Shown: piece by piece, positions 13,077-21,886 of the stretch
Layout of the letters: each line of letters opens with the position of its first letter
Position numbering within the stretch: the stretch's first letter is position 1
DNA from: Mayamaea pseudoterrestris
Taxonomy: Eukaryota; Bacillariophyta; Bacillariophyceae; Sellaphorales; Sellaphoraceae
DNA: 64,000 nucleotides
Reading direction: 5' to 3'
Assembly: GCA_027923505.1 (NCBI GenBank)
Contig: BROI01000018.1
Span: 434,001 to 498,000, forward strand
Notes under the pieces: generated by a model
Database searches by the model: none
What the model was told of the DNA's origin: nothing
The model's input: only the letters and a program-made list of their open reading frames with translations
Program-made: the position numbers and the translations under genes

Positions 13077-14987
13077 CTACTCGGCCGACGCATCTTCAAA
13101 CTCGGGCAAGGGCGTTGCGTATCCATCTCGTTCCGGAAGCGTCTTGTACACCTCCTGCAGCTTGGTCGTGATTGGACCTCGTTTGCCATTTCCAATGACT
13201 CGTCCATCAATCATTGTCACGGGAGTGAGCTCACCCATGGTACCAGTCGTAAAGACTTCGTCCGCCGCATGAAACTCGGCCAAGGAAATGCGCCGCTCCA
13301 CGCAAGGAATTCCAAGCTCCTTGGCAAGATTAATGACAGTTGCACGCGTAATGCCGGGGAGACAATAATCAGCGTGTGGCGTCAGCAAAACGCCATCTTC
13401 ATCCACCATGAACAAGTTGGTGGCATTCGTCTCGGAAACAAAGCCTTCCAAATCCAGCATGATGGCGTCAGCGGCTCCGGCTAAATTGGCCTGAATCTTT
13501 GGCAGTATATTGTTGATCAAGTTGTTGTGATGAATCTTGGAATCGACAGTCTGCGGCGAATTGCGTCGCTGCGAGGCAGAAATGAGTGTAATGCCTGCTT
13601 CATTGTCATAAGTCGTGGCACCCTCGGTGGGTTTCCACTCGGCCAAAACAATCAAGGTGGTTCCGTAAACGTTGAAAAGTGGATTCATACTTGACGTGTA
13701 CTTTTCGCCGCGCGTCAGTGTGAGACGAATATGTGCACCGTCCCGCATGTTGTTGGCAGCCACTGTTCTAAAAATGGCGTCAACAACTTGCTCCTTGGTA
13801 TGCACGTTTTCAAATCCCAGCGCCTTGGCGGAACGAAAGAGTCGCTTCAAGTGCTTGTCCAAGTGCAAAATCTTGTTGCGATACACTCTCAAGCCTTCCC
13901 ACGCCGCGTCTCCTCCTTGCACTGCCGAGTCCCACGGACTCACGCCCGCCATTTCGCGTGGCACCAACTGTCCGCGTCCCGGTGCTCCAACGTGTACGAG
14001 CAAGTGCTCGTTGCGCGCATCTTCATACGTGGTGGCTGCTGGAGGTCCGCGTGTTTGGTATCCGCGCGTCAGCGTTTTGAGAAACTGGTAGGCTGGCATG
14101 GACGCTCTCAAGGCATCCATGAGGCCTGGGTTCATGGTGCGGTAGCGAGTGTTTGTTGGCGCTACAGCTACTGCCGCATCAGCCTGTTGATTACTCGATA
14201 ATTGCTGCTGCAGCTTCCATCCAGTGCTTTTCCAAACATCGGCATACCACCATTCGGCCCATGGCCCGTCGCAAGCATGCGGACCAGCCTTCCACTCCAT
14301 CATGCTTGGCGTGTAGTCAATGCCAAGACTTTGACAGGTTGCTTGCAGAACATGTTGTGGATCCTGTACCAATTCGTCCGAATCCAATATAGTAACTGAG
14401 GTAGCTGTACTGTTCTTATTGCCATTATCATTCTTGCGACTCTGCATTTGCGAGTAAATGGCCAACAGTGGTACAATGCCAACTTCATCGGGCGTGGGAT
14501 TGTTGCCGTGCACATTGGCCGAGCAGCTCCAGCTGCTCAAGACGGACACTGGATCGCGAATGAGGAGCAAATGCTTGTGACTGTATTCAATGTCTTTGTC
14601 TTTCGATTCGACTTCCGCTTCAAAGTCATAGAGGAATGAGTGTTTCGCCATGTGCTTGCAAAAGATGACTCCGTTCGGCGACAACTCGGTTGCTGCCTTG
14701 TGCAGTCGCTCCTCCAGCGAAAGTTGCTCTCGCTGCCACGTTGAAGCGTTTGCACTACGTTCATGTCCAAGAGGCGGACATCCTGTAATCATCGCCTCTG
14801 TGTATGGTCGTTCCACGGCATCGCCCTTGCGCTCAAGCCACGAACGATAGAGTGGTTCATCCACTGCCACGCAATTGTCACTTCCTCGCGCTTCAAAGCT
14901 GTACAGCAGAGCGGTAGATCGACTGCGAGGTGCACTCCAGCAGTGAATGATTGTAATCTGTTTCTTGCCGCCGCTGCTGTTGGACAT
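13077..14987 (-). CDS. Sulfotransferase-like P-loop domain fused to a class IV (branched-chain type) aminotransferase
   Basis: The 636-residue two-domain protein matches the layout of plant branched-chain-amino-acid aminotransferase-like proteins. Residues 11-300 form a P-loop/sulfotransferase-like domain: ITIIHCWSAPRSRSTALLYS, then VDEPLYRSWL, HLLLIRDPVSVLSSW and MEWKAGPHACDGPWAEWWY. Residues 300-630 are a PLP fold-type IV transaminase: VSPWDSAVQGGDAAWEGLRV, then DSKIHHNNLINNIL, where Lys484 is the expected Schiff-base lysine, then EGFVSETNATNLFMV and TPHADYCLPGITRATV. The family is presumed to act on branched-chain or related 2-oxo acids; the role of the P-loop half is unknown. I chose the ATG at 14987 (MSNSSGGKK), just before the first conserved strand. 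The same frame stays open to 15236, but that stretch is Arg-rich, GC-rich promoter sequence reaching to within 15 bp of the divergent start. No organelle presequence is obvious from this start. Confidence 0.9.
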   Translation of the reverse strand: MSNSSGGKKQITIIHCWSAPRSRSTALLYSFEARGSDNCVAVDEPLYRSWLERKGDAVERPYTEAMITGCPPLGHERSANASTWQREQLSLEERLHKAATELSPNGVIFCKHMAKHSFLYDFEAEVESKDKDIEYSHKHLLLIRDPVSVLSSWSCSANVHGNNPTPDEVGIVPLLAIYSQMQSRKNDNGNKNSTATSVTILDSDELVQDPQHVLQATCQSLGIDYTPSMMEWKAGPHACDGPWAEWWYADVWKSTGWKLQQQLSSNQQADAAVAVAPTNTRYRTMNPGLMDALRASMPAYQFLKTLTRGYQTRGPPAATTYEDARNEHLLVHVGAPGRGQLVPREMAGVSPWDSAVQGGDAAWEGLRVYRNKILHLDKHLKRLFRSAKALGFENVHTKEQVVDAIFRTVAANNMRDGAHIRLTLTRGEKYTSSMNPLFNVYGTTLIVLAEWKPTEGATTYDNEAGITLISASQRRNSPQTVDSKIHHNNLINNILPKIQANLAGAADAIMLDLEGFVSETNATNLFMVDEDGVLLTPHADYCLPGITRATVINLAKELGIPCVERRISLAEFHAADEVFTTGTMGELTPVTMIDGRVIGNGKRGPITTKLQEVYKTLPERDGYATPLPEFEDASAE

Positions 14988-15250
14988 GCTTAAGTTCAAT
15001 TGTTTGGCTGTAAAGTTGGAGATCTTGGAACAAAAGTCGGCGCGAGCGGCGCGGCGCGGCGAAGTGTCACAGTCAGTCACGCTAAACTCGCAACGGTACC
15101 CCCTTAGTCGTAACGGTACTCGAAAGCATTCTTCGCCGCGCCGCGACGATTCACGGAACAAAAACACCAGATTTGCTTGTAGACGAGCACGAATTAGATT
15201 ATAGAGTACTTGTTTCCCATCCAGCAAACAAGACAATTACTAAGAGCACC
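14988..15250. promoter_or_regulatory. Divergent promoter with a 15-bp inverted repeat
   Basis: The 263 bp lie between divergent ATGs at 14987 and 15251. A GC-rich 15-bp word, CGCGGCGCGGCGAAG (15050-15064), recurs as its exact reverse complement at 15131-15145, about 66 bp away, so the repeat is centred near 15097. The arrangement is symmetrical with respect to the two genes and suggests a shared site read from both sides. Function is inferred only. Confidence 0.55.
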
Positions 15251-17257
15251 ATGAACGATACAAGCATTGATCCATTCAGCTTGATTGAGCGCTCCATTGC
15301 CGCCAGATCGCCAGACGTTCAACCGAAACCACGCGTTGCATCAAGCGTGACACGGAAGAAGAAGACAAATACAAAGAAGCGCGACGATGCTAGCACCGTC
15401 TCAACGAGCGAAACGACCCGGCCGTTGGGAGACGATGGAGACGAAAGTATCAAGCTGGAGCTGCAGTCCTTCTTTCATGCTTCGCCAAAGTCAAACAAGG
15501 GGAAGCGAACGCAGCACGTCGTTGCTGCGACAAAATCATCATCCACGTCTCCTGCTTCGGCAAGATCTACTGTCACCACAACAATTTCGACAGATGGAAC
15601 AAGCAGCAATACTTCCGATTTATCAGAACTTGCCAAACAACTCCGTCTACTCCAAACCAAGAATGACGCGCAAACGATTGAAATGACTCGACTCGAACGT
15701 CAGTTGCAAATCATGGCCGATGTATCCAACGTTTCCGTCCACGACTTGCGGGCGGCTTTGTTGTCCGCCTGCGCGGCGCAAGCACCCAGCGAACTGCAGG
15801 CGAGTCTAGCGTCACTGCGCAACCAGTTGCAGCTGGCGCAGTTGCAGTTGCAACAACAACAGCAACAGCAACAGGGTGATGGATTTGTTCGCCGGCACAA
15901 TGAAGCGGCCGACTATCAGTTGCGCATTGGTGAATTGGAGGAGATTGAAGAGGAGCAACGACAGGAACTCAAAGTTTTATACAATGATTTGAGGGAGCAG
16001 TCGGCCTCGTGGATTCGACTCCGGGCGCAGTATGAGGAGCAGCAAGCTTTGTTGGAGGAGTACAAACGACGCGAAGAAGAAGGGGCAAGCTTAAAAGAAA
16101 AGGATGGGCAAATTACCAAAAACGACGATCCAGAGAATGACGACGATATGCAACAAGAGGAGGAACGACTCGAGGCGTCGGAGCAGCTACTGCGCGAAGA
16201 ACTGGAACTCGCATCTGATCTTGGTGGACTTTTGTCGTCACCACGATCGACAGAAGACCAAACTGCGACGGCGACTGTCGAGGAACAAGTCGAGCAAGGG
16301 CAGCTAGTTATTGTCCAAAAGCAATTGGCGGAAAGTGAAAAGAATTATAAACTAAAGCAAGAGCAACTCAAGGCACGAAACTTTGTGCTTGAAGAACACG
16401 TGCAAGATTTGGAGCAGCAACTTTCGTCACTTTACATGGCCTTTAACATTACGTCGCAGGATTTGGAGCAGGAGCAACAGGCTCGGCGAGCATTGGAACT
16501 CAACCTGCATGCCGCAGATGAACGTGTCGCGCAATATCTCGATACAACCACAAAGTCGGAGAATGCAAAGAAAGTGTCAAAGTCACATTCGGTCGCTCAA
16601 GCAGGTGACGACGAATCATCCGAAAGGTTCGGCCCAGCGCAGCATAGTCCACAAAGGCTACCTACGCCGCAGCGTCATGGCACGTCTCAGAGGCAGCTTG
16701 TGTCGCCCCCGCTCACATCTTCGCCGTCACCAGTACCAAGATTGGAGCAGCCAGGTGATTTCTCGCCCACACAGTCTACCCGAGAGTTGCTATTGGAAGG
16801 AAATCTCTTACTTCGTACGACTGGCATGCGGAGGACGTGGAAGGAAAAGCATGCGGCGCTCTACCTTTCGTCGACGCAATTTTATCTGGTCTTGTCTAAT
16901 CCTGGTGAGCGATGGAACGCCAAGACTTTTAAGGCAGCAACTGGCAGCGCGGAGCTGCAAACGTATCGCAAGCAGCCCTTTGCATTTACTCTGCTGATAG
17001 CGCCTGGCGATAACTCCGCGGTTGTCTTGTATCTGGGCGCGACGAGCGAAACAGATTTCACGAATTGGATGAATGCGTTGGGTAGCGTGTCGAGCCACCC
17101 CGACCCATTGTCTGGAGATCACATGGATGATGCAACTAGCGTTAGTCGGGAAACAAGTCCAGAGATGACACCAGATGTTGCGAGCCAGGAGGCTGCTGAT
17201 TTGGAACGTGCCATTTTGCTTTCTACTCGTGAACAGCATGTCCATAGTTATTGCTAA
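15251..17257 (+). CDS. Coiled-coil protein with C-terminal PH domain and UIM-like motif
   Basis: The 668-residue protein has a disordered Ser/Thr/Lys-rich N-terminus (1-120), then long heptad-rich helices (about 130-440) with a Gln run and several QEL/EEQ repeats. A PH domain follows at 513-613: LLLEGNLLLRTTGMRRTWKE begins with the usual first strand and basic turn, and DFTNWMNALGSV has the conserved Trp of the closing helix. The last 20 residues contain DLERAILLSTRE (650-661), which fits the ubiquitin-interacting motif pattern hydrophobic-x-x-Ala-x-x-x-Ser-x-x-acidic. A peripheral membrane scaffold that binds phosphoinositide and ubiquitin is a reasonable inference; no exact family is recognised. 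The start at 15251 (AGCACCATGAAC) is the first ATG of the frame; the upstream open stretch has no ATG. It is divergent from the aminotransferase fusion and convergent with the SPX gene, 166 bp apart. Confidence 0.82.
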   Translation: MNDTSIDPFSLIERSIAARSPDVQPKPRVASSVTRKKKTNTKKRDDASTVSTSETTRPLGDDGDESIKLELQSFFHASPKSNKGKRTQHVVAATKSSSTSPASARSTVTTTISTDGTSSNTSDLSELAKQLRLLQTKNDAQTIEMTRLERQLQIMADVSNVSVHDLRAALLSACAAQAPSELQASLASLRNQLQLAQLQLQQQQQQQQGDGFVRRHNEAADYQLRIGELEEIEEEQRQELKVLYNDLREQSASWIRLRAQYEEQQALLEEYKRREEEGASLKEKDGQITKNDDPENDDDMQQEEERLEASEQLLREELELASDLGGLLSSPRSTEDQTATATVEEQVEQGQLVIVQKQLAESEKNYKLKQEQLKARNFVLEEHVQDLEQQLSSLYMAFNITSQDLEQEQQARRALELNLHAADERVAQYLDTTTKSENAKKVSKSHSVAQAGDDESSERFGPAQHSPQRLPTPQRHGTSQRQLVSPPLTSSPSPVPRLEQPGDFSPTQSTRELLLEGNLLLRTTGMRRTWKEKHAALYLSSTQFYLVLSNPGERWNAKTFKAATGSAELQTYRKQPFAFTLLIAPGDNSAVVLYLGATSETDFTNWMNALGSVSSHPDPLSGDHMDDATSVSRETSPEMTPDVASQEAADLERAILLSTREQHVHSYC

Positions 17258-17423
17258 CAGTAAATTTGTTAGGCTGACGAACTATTCTAGTGCCAAGCGT
17301 AATACAGTAGCACAACAAGTACAGTCAACAGAAGGTTTATAATGGTGATCTACGTAGGAAAGGTTAATTAGACAAGCTCATAATGGGTCGGAACAGATAC
17401 ACAGAGGTTTGACAGTCGTCAAA

Positions 17424-18689
17424 TCACGCGGACGCAGTGAGTTTGAGAACGTTTCCGTCCTCATCAATCGGCTTGCCATCGTACCGAGTCTTGGCAAACG
17501 CAGCCTTTGCGCGGATGCCCTCATCCTCGGCATGATAAATGGTACGAATAAGTGTCGAACTGCAAGCTTCCGTGCGAGGGACAAAGTGCACCGGCATGAC
17601 CGACTCGACCCAATCTCGACCTGGAAACTCCAACATATCGTCACCGCGTGCGTAGCAGCACGATCCTGCAACAATGTCCTGTCGACTAACCATGGCTTTC
17701 ACAAAGGGCATTGGATCGGTGGAAGGAATCACAAAGATCTGATCCACGTACGGTCTAATGTTTTCCATGCGGTCCTCGAGCTTGTCAATGGGTGCCTTGC
17801 TCTTGAGCTGATAGTACGAAGCATCGTCATGTATGCCAGCAACGATGAAGCAACCAAATTCGCGGAGTGAGTTAAGCACATTTTGGTGGCCTCGATGGAA
17901 AAGGTCAAAGCATCCAATAGTGTAGACCTTGCGGTTCTCCCAGCCTTCTGGAAGCTGAGGCTTGAGAGCATGAACTTCGTCGATCAACCTGCCAACATGC
18001 TTCTTCATTTCGCAAAGCGCCTGTCCATTAAGGTAGGGACTAGCTGCCAGAATTTCATCAACTTTGTTGTCGCGAATTGACGTGCCAGCTCGCTTGTCAT
18101 ATTTCTTAAAAATCTTCGACATAGCCGTCTTGTTGAGGTCGAGGAATTCAAGCAGCAAGTCAAGCTCGCGGTCAAAAGTAACCAAGGACTTTTTGGCGTA
18201 GATGAACGCATTGAAATGTTTGCTGGAACCCATGCGACGGTACTCCTCCTTGAGGTAGGCTTGATGGGTACCGAACGATTGACGCTTCGAGGTGAGTGTC
18301 AAGAATCCACTCTCAAGCTCTGGCACATAGATAATATCGCTTCCTTCAGCGACTTCGACGTTTCCATCCTCCGTTTCATCATCCGACGAGAGAGACTGCG
18401 CATCAGAATCCGAGGACGGTTCAGTAATGCTTCCCGATCGTGGCGAACTAGGTGCAGTCGCCCGCAATTGAGCGACGCGCTCTTCCAGTACGTTCATATA
18501 TTCCTTGGCCCACTGCTCCTTGTCATGGTAAAATTTGGAAAGCTTATGTTCGTTCGCAGCCATACTGGCGGAGAAATCATCAACATTGGGCGTGTCATCT
18601 TTCAATGATCGCTTGAGAGCTTTGTAGTCCACAGCATAGAAGCGCCATTCTTTAAGAGTCTTCTCACGCAAGAGTTTGCCGAATTTCAT
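17424..18689 (-). CDS. SPX domain fused to a cytidylyltransferase
   Basis: The 421-residue protein joins two recognisable domains. Residues 1-205 are SPX: MKFGKLLREKTLKEWRFYAV is the classic opening, and SKIFKKYDKR (191-200) is the Lys-rich helix that binds inositol pyrophosphates in this family. An acidic low-complexity insert lies at 80-120. Residues 254-390 are a nucleotidyltransferase: TIGCFDLFHRGHQNVL carries the HxGH motif (His265, His268) and PRTEACSSTLIR (371-382) stands for the usual RTxGxSTT motif. SPX domains report phosphate status; cytidylyltransferases of this type make CDP-choline, CDP-ethanolamine or CDP-glycerol. The fusion therefore suggests control of phospholipid head-group activation by phosphate supply. 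Only one catalytic domain is present, unlike the two-domain ethanolamine enzyme. The substrate cannot be told from sequence. The start is the family-typical MKFGK. A 20-bp perfect palindrome lies about 48 bp upstream. Confidence 0.92.
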   Translation of the reverse strand: MKFGKLLREKTLKEWRFYAVDYKALKRSLKDDTPNVDDFSASMAANEHKLSKFYHDKEQWAKEYMNVLEERVAQLRATAPSSPRSGSITEPSSDSDAQSLSSDDETEDGNVEVAEGSDIIYVPELESGFLTLTSKRQSFGTHQAYLKEEYRRMGSSKHFNAFIYAKKSLVTFDRELDLLLEFLDLNKTAMSKIFKKYDKRAGTSIRDNKVDEILAASPYLNGQALCEMKKHVGRLIDEVHALKPQLPEGWENRKVYTIGCFDLFHRGHQNVLNSLREFGCFIVAGIHDDASYYQLKSKAPIDKLEDRMENIRPYVDQIFVIPSTDPMPFVKAMVSRQDIVAGSCCYARGDDMLEFPGRDWVESVMPVHFVPRTEACSSTLIRTIYHAEDEGIRAKAAFAKTRYDGKPIDEDGNVLKLTASA

Positions 18690-18736
18690 GCCTTGTGATC
18701 GAAACGCAATGCTCTTCTGTTACAGTAAAAGGGAAA

Positions 18737-18756
18737 AACATGTTAGCTAACATGTT
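18737..18756. promoter_or_regulatory. 20-bp perfect palindrome upstream of the SPX gene
   Basis: AACATGTTAGCTAACATGTT equals its own reverse complement over all 20 bases. It sits 48-67 bp before the ATG of the SPX-cytidylyltransferase gene, in its promoter or 5' UTR. It is not the plant/algal P1BS phosphate-response site (GNATATNC). A dimeric regulator site is possible; nothing proves it. Confidence 0.5.
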
Positions 18757-19718
18757 GGGGCAGTGGTTGAAGTTAAGTGCCACGTAGGCACGAACGCGTC
18801 AATAAGTGACTCATGCATCGTCACGGGCATGGCTGGCTCTCAGACGATTTCACGGCCATGAACAAACGATGAAAACACCTCCGTTGATGGTCCGTGCGAA
18901 AAAGGGTTCCAGCTGTCGTCCATGGGCATGGCGTAATGCACGCGCCAATGGTTTGAACAGTGAACTCCTGCGACCCACCATGGACAACGTGAACAACATG
19001 GACGAGTCAAATTACCGAGGACCAGCAATACTCATAACTTCCAAAGTTCGACATCCAAGGTGCGTTTAAAACCTTGCGACGACGAACAATGATCATCATC
19101 GCGTCGTCTTCCGCCGGAAGTCGGAACTTGAAGAGCATCAAACGAGATGGACGGCGCAAAAAGCACGACAAAGCCAAGCAAGCAAGTCAGCATGACTTGA
19201 ATACAAGAAACCAAACTTAATCATTGATGGATAAGCTGGAGATATCCGATAACCAACTATATCGTTCTCTCCAGTCTCCCTTGGACGGTCGTCTGCACTT
19301 TGGACAGCAAGCAGCATGTATCTGAATTCAGCGCGTCGACGAACGAGTCGCAACAAAAAGGATGGCACCATGACGTAAAACACGATAAAACCAATGCCAC
19401 CGCATTCTCGCTTAACAATTCTCACATGTGATGGGTCGGCTTCCTGCCTCCATGCGCGACGGATGTTCACTCACCTCTTTCTCGAATTGTGGAGGAGCCG
19501 AATGTTTGGTTCACGTCAGCGTGACGAGCTTGGCCGAACGCTATGGAGTACACAATGAGGCGCGGCTGGCGCGGACAGACACTGCGGGTGGAAACGTCCT
19601 CTTGTCGGATTGTGACAAAAAAGTCCCCGGCGCAGTTTGCAGCGAGCCTGGGCCCCGCGCTATGGTGGACTTACTTACAAAAATTGCATTATAGGCCCTT
19701 TGTCAAAGCTGTATAATA

Positions 19719-19997
19719 ATGTCTTGTGTCTACTGGAAGATGCTGTTGAGAGTTCCTTGCTTTGACCTGCATCCATTTGTTGGTGCGAAATGGGTAGTTG
19801 ATCTTTTATTTATTGTAGACAGCCCTAACAAACTACCCATCTCTGTATTTGACAATATTAGTTCTCTTCTCAAGGAAGGCATTATTTGTGCACCTTCACC
19901 TGCTTCCCAACTCCATTGGCCTGATAAGTTTGGCCAACAGATGGACAAATGGACACTAGTGATATTTGAAAATCATCTCCCAGCAGGGCATAATTGA
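19719..19997 (+). CDS. Unrecognised 92-codon open frame at the satellite border
   Basis: The frame begins ATGTCTTGTGTCTACTGG and ends about 25 bp before the first satellite monomer. Its composition is protein-like, with hydrophobic stretches such as AKWVVDLLFIVDSPNKLPIS and a tail DKWTLVIFENHLPAGHN, but I recognise no family. It could be the remnant of a gene or element invaded by the satellite, or chance. Low confidence. Confidence 0.2.
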   Translation: MSCVYWKMLLRVPCFDLHPFVGAKWVVDLLFIVDSPNKLPISVFDNISSLLKEGIICAPSPASQLHWPDKFGQQMDKWTLVIFENHLPAGHN

Positions 19998-20036
19998 TGA
20001 TGGACAAGATTTAATATTCACATTGCAGTCTACTAT

Positions 20037-21886
20037 GACACCAGCCAGGCATACCATCTTGTAGCGCAGCCTGACAAATATTGTTGGCACCATTCTAGTG
20101 TAATTTGGGCAACTACAGGGCTTGCTGTAGGGGCGTTTGAACGTCATGGCATCTGCGGGCTGAGACTGGTGACAAGTTGTCACCATATACATTGCCATCC
20201 CCGGAGACACCAGCCAAGCCTCCCATCTTGTAGCGCAGCCTGAATAATGATGTTGGCACCATTCTGGTGTAAATGGGCAACTACAGGTCTTGCTGTAGGG
20301 GCGTTTGCATGTCTTGGCATCTGCGGGCTGAGACTGGTGACAAGTTGTCACCAAATACATTGCCATCCCCTGAGACGCCAGCCAAGCCTACCATCCTGTA
20401 GCGCAGCCTGAATAATGATGTTGGCACCATTCTGGTGTAATTTGGGCACCTACAGGGCTTGCTGTAGGGGCGTTTGAATGTCATGGCATCTGCGGGCTGA
20501 GACTGGTGACAAGTTGTCACCAAATACATTGCCATCCCCTGAGACACCAGCTAGGCCTACCATCTTGTAGCGCAGCCTGAATAATGATGTTGGCACCATT
20601 CTGGTGTCATTTGGGCAACTACATGGCTTGCTGTAGGGGCGTTTGAATGGCATGGCACCTGTGGGCTGAGACTGGTGACAAGTTGTCACCAAATACATTG
20701 CCATCCCCTGAGACACCAGCCAAGCCTACCATCTTGTAGCGCAGCCTGAATAATGATGTTGGCACCATTCTGATGTAATTTGGGCACCTACAGGGCTTGC
20801 TGTAGGGGCGTTTGAATGTCATGGCATCTGCGGGCTGAGACTGGTGACAAGTTGTCACCAAATACATTGCCATCCCCTGAGACACCAGCTAGGCCTACCA
20901 TCTTGTAGCGCAGCCTGAATAATGATGTTGGCACCATTCTGGTGTCATTTGGGCAACTACAGACACCAGCCAGGCCTACCATCTTGTAGCGCAGCCTGAC
21001 AAATATTGTTGGCACCATTCTAGTGTAATTTGGGCAACTACAGGGCTTGCTGTAGGGGCGTTTGAACGTCATGGCATCTGCGGGCTGAGACTGGTGACAA
21101 GTTGTCACCATATACATTGCCATCCCCGGAGACACCAGCCAAGCCTCCCATCTTGTAGCGCAGCCTGAATAATGATGTTGGCACCATTCTGGTGTAAATG
21201 GGCAACTACAGGTCTTGCTGTAGGGGCGTTTGCATGTCTTGGCATCTGCGGGCTGAGACTGGTGACAAGTTGTCACCAAATACATTGCCATCCCCTGAGA
21301 CGCCAGCCAAGCCTACCATCCTGTAGCGCAGCCTGAATAATGATGTTGGCACCATTCTGGTGTAATTTGGGCACCTACAGGGCTTGCTGTAGGGGCGTTT
21401 GAATGTCATGGCATCTGCGGGCTGAGACTGGTGACAAGTTGTCACCAAATACATTGCCATCCCCTGAGACACCAGCTAGGCCTACCATCTTGTAGCGCAG
21501 CCTGAATAATGATGTTGGCACCATTCTGGTGTCATTTGGGCAACTACATGGCTTGCTGTAGGGGCGTTTGAATGGCATGGCACCTGTGGGCTGAGACTGG
21601 TGACAAGTTGTCACCAAATACATTGCCATCCCCTGAGACACCAGCCAAGCCTACCATCTTGTAGCGCAGCCTGAATAATGATGTTGGCACCATTCTGATG
21701 TAATTTGGGCACCTACAGGGCTTGCTGTAGGGGCGTTTGAATGTCATGGCATCTGCGGGCTGAGACTGGTGACAAGTTGTCACCAAATACATTGCCATCC
21801 CCTGAGACACCAGCTAGGCCTACCATCTTGTAGCGCAGCCTGAATAATGATGTTGGCACCATTCTGGTGTCATTTGGGCAACTACA
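20037..21886. repeat. 925-bp direct duplication inside the satellite
   Basis: Segment 20,037-20,961 is repeated almost unchanged at 20,962-21,886. The unit is 5.47 monomers long, so the junction at 20,961/20,962 falls inside a monomer: CAACTACA runs straight into GACACCAGCCAGGC. The repeated segment includes the rare edge-type monomer, so this edge monomer was copied inward. The junction is a visible recombination or replication-slippage scar. Confidence 0.9.

Larger units (their letters stand above)
18690..20023. other. Intergenic region left of the satellite, no convincing gene
   Basis: About 1.3 kb contain the SPX promoter followed by sequence with only short open frames of biased, unrecognised composition. 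From about 19,690 the sequence becomes AT-richer up to the first satellite monomer. A 92-codon open frame at 19,719-19,997 is listed separately. No tRNA, rRNA or transposon end is seen. Confidence 0.5.

Noticed and set aside
14300-14993. Frames antisense or out of phase within the aminotransferase fusion
   Set aside because: They overlap conserved motifs of the real gene and show no domain of their own.
14988-15236. N-terminal extension of the aminotransferase fusion
   Set aside because: It is Arg-rich, covers the GC-rich inverted-repeat promoter and precedes the family's normal start.
15173-15250. N-terminal extension of the PH/coiled-coil protein
   Set aside because: It requires a TTG start; the first ATG with good context is at 15251.
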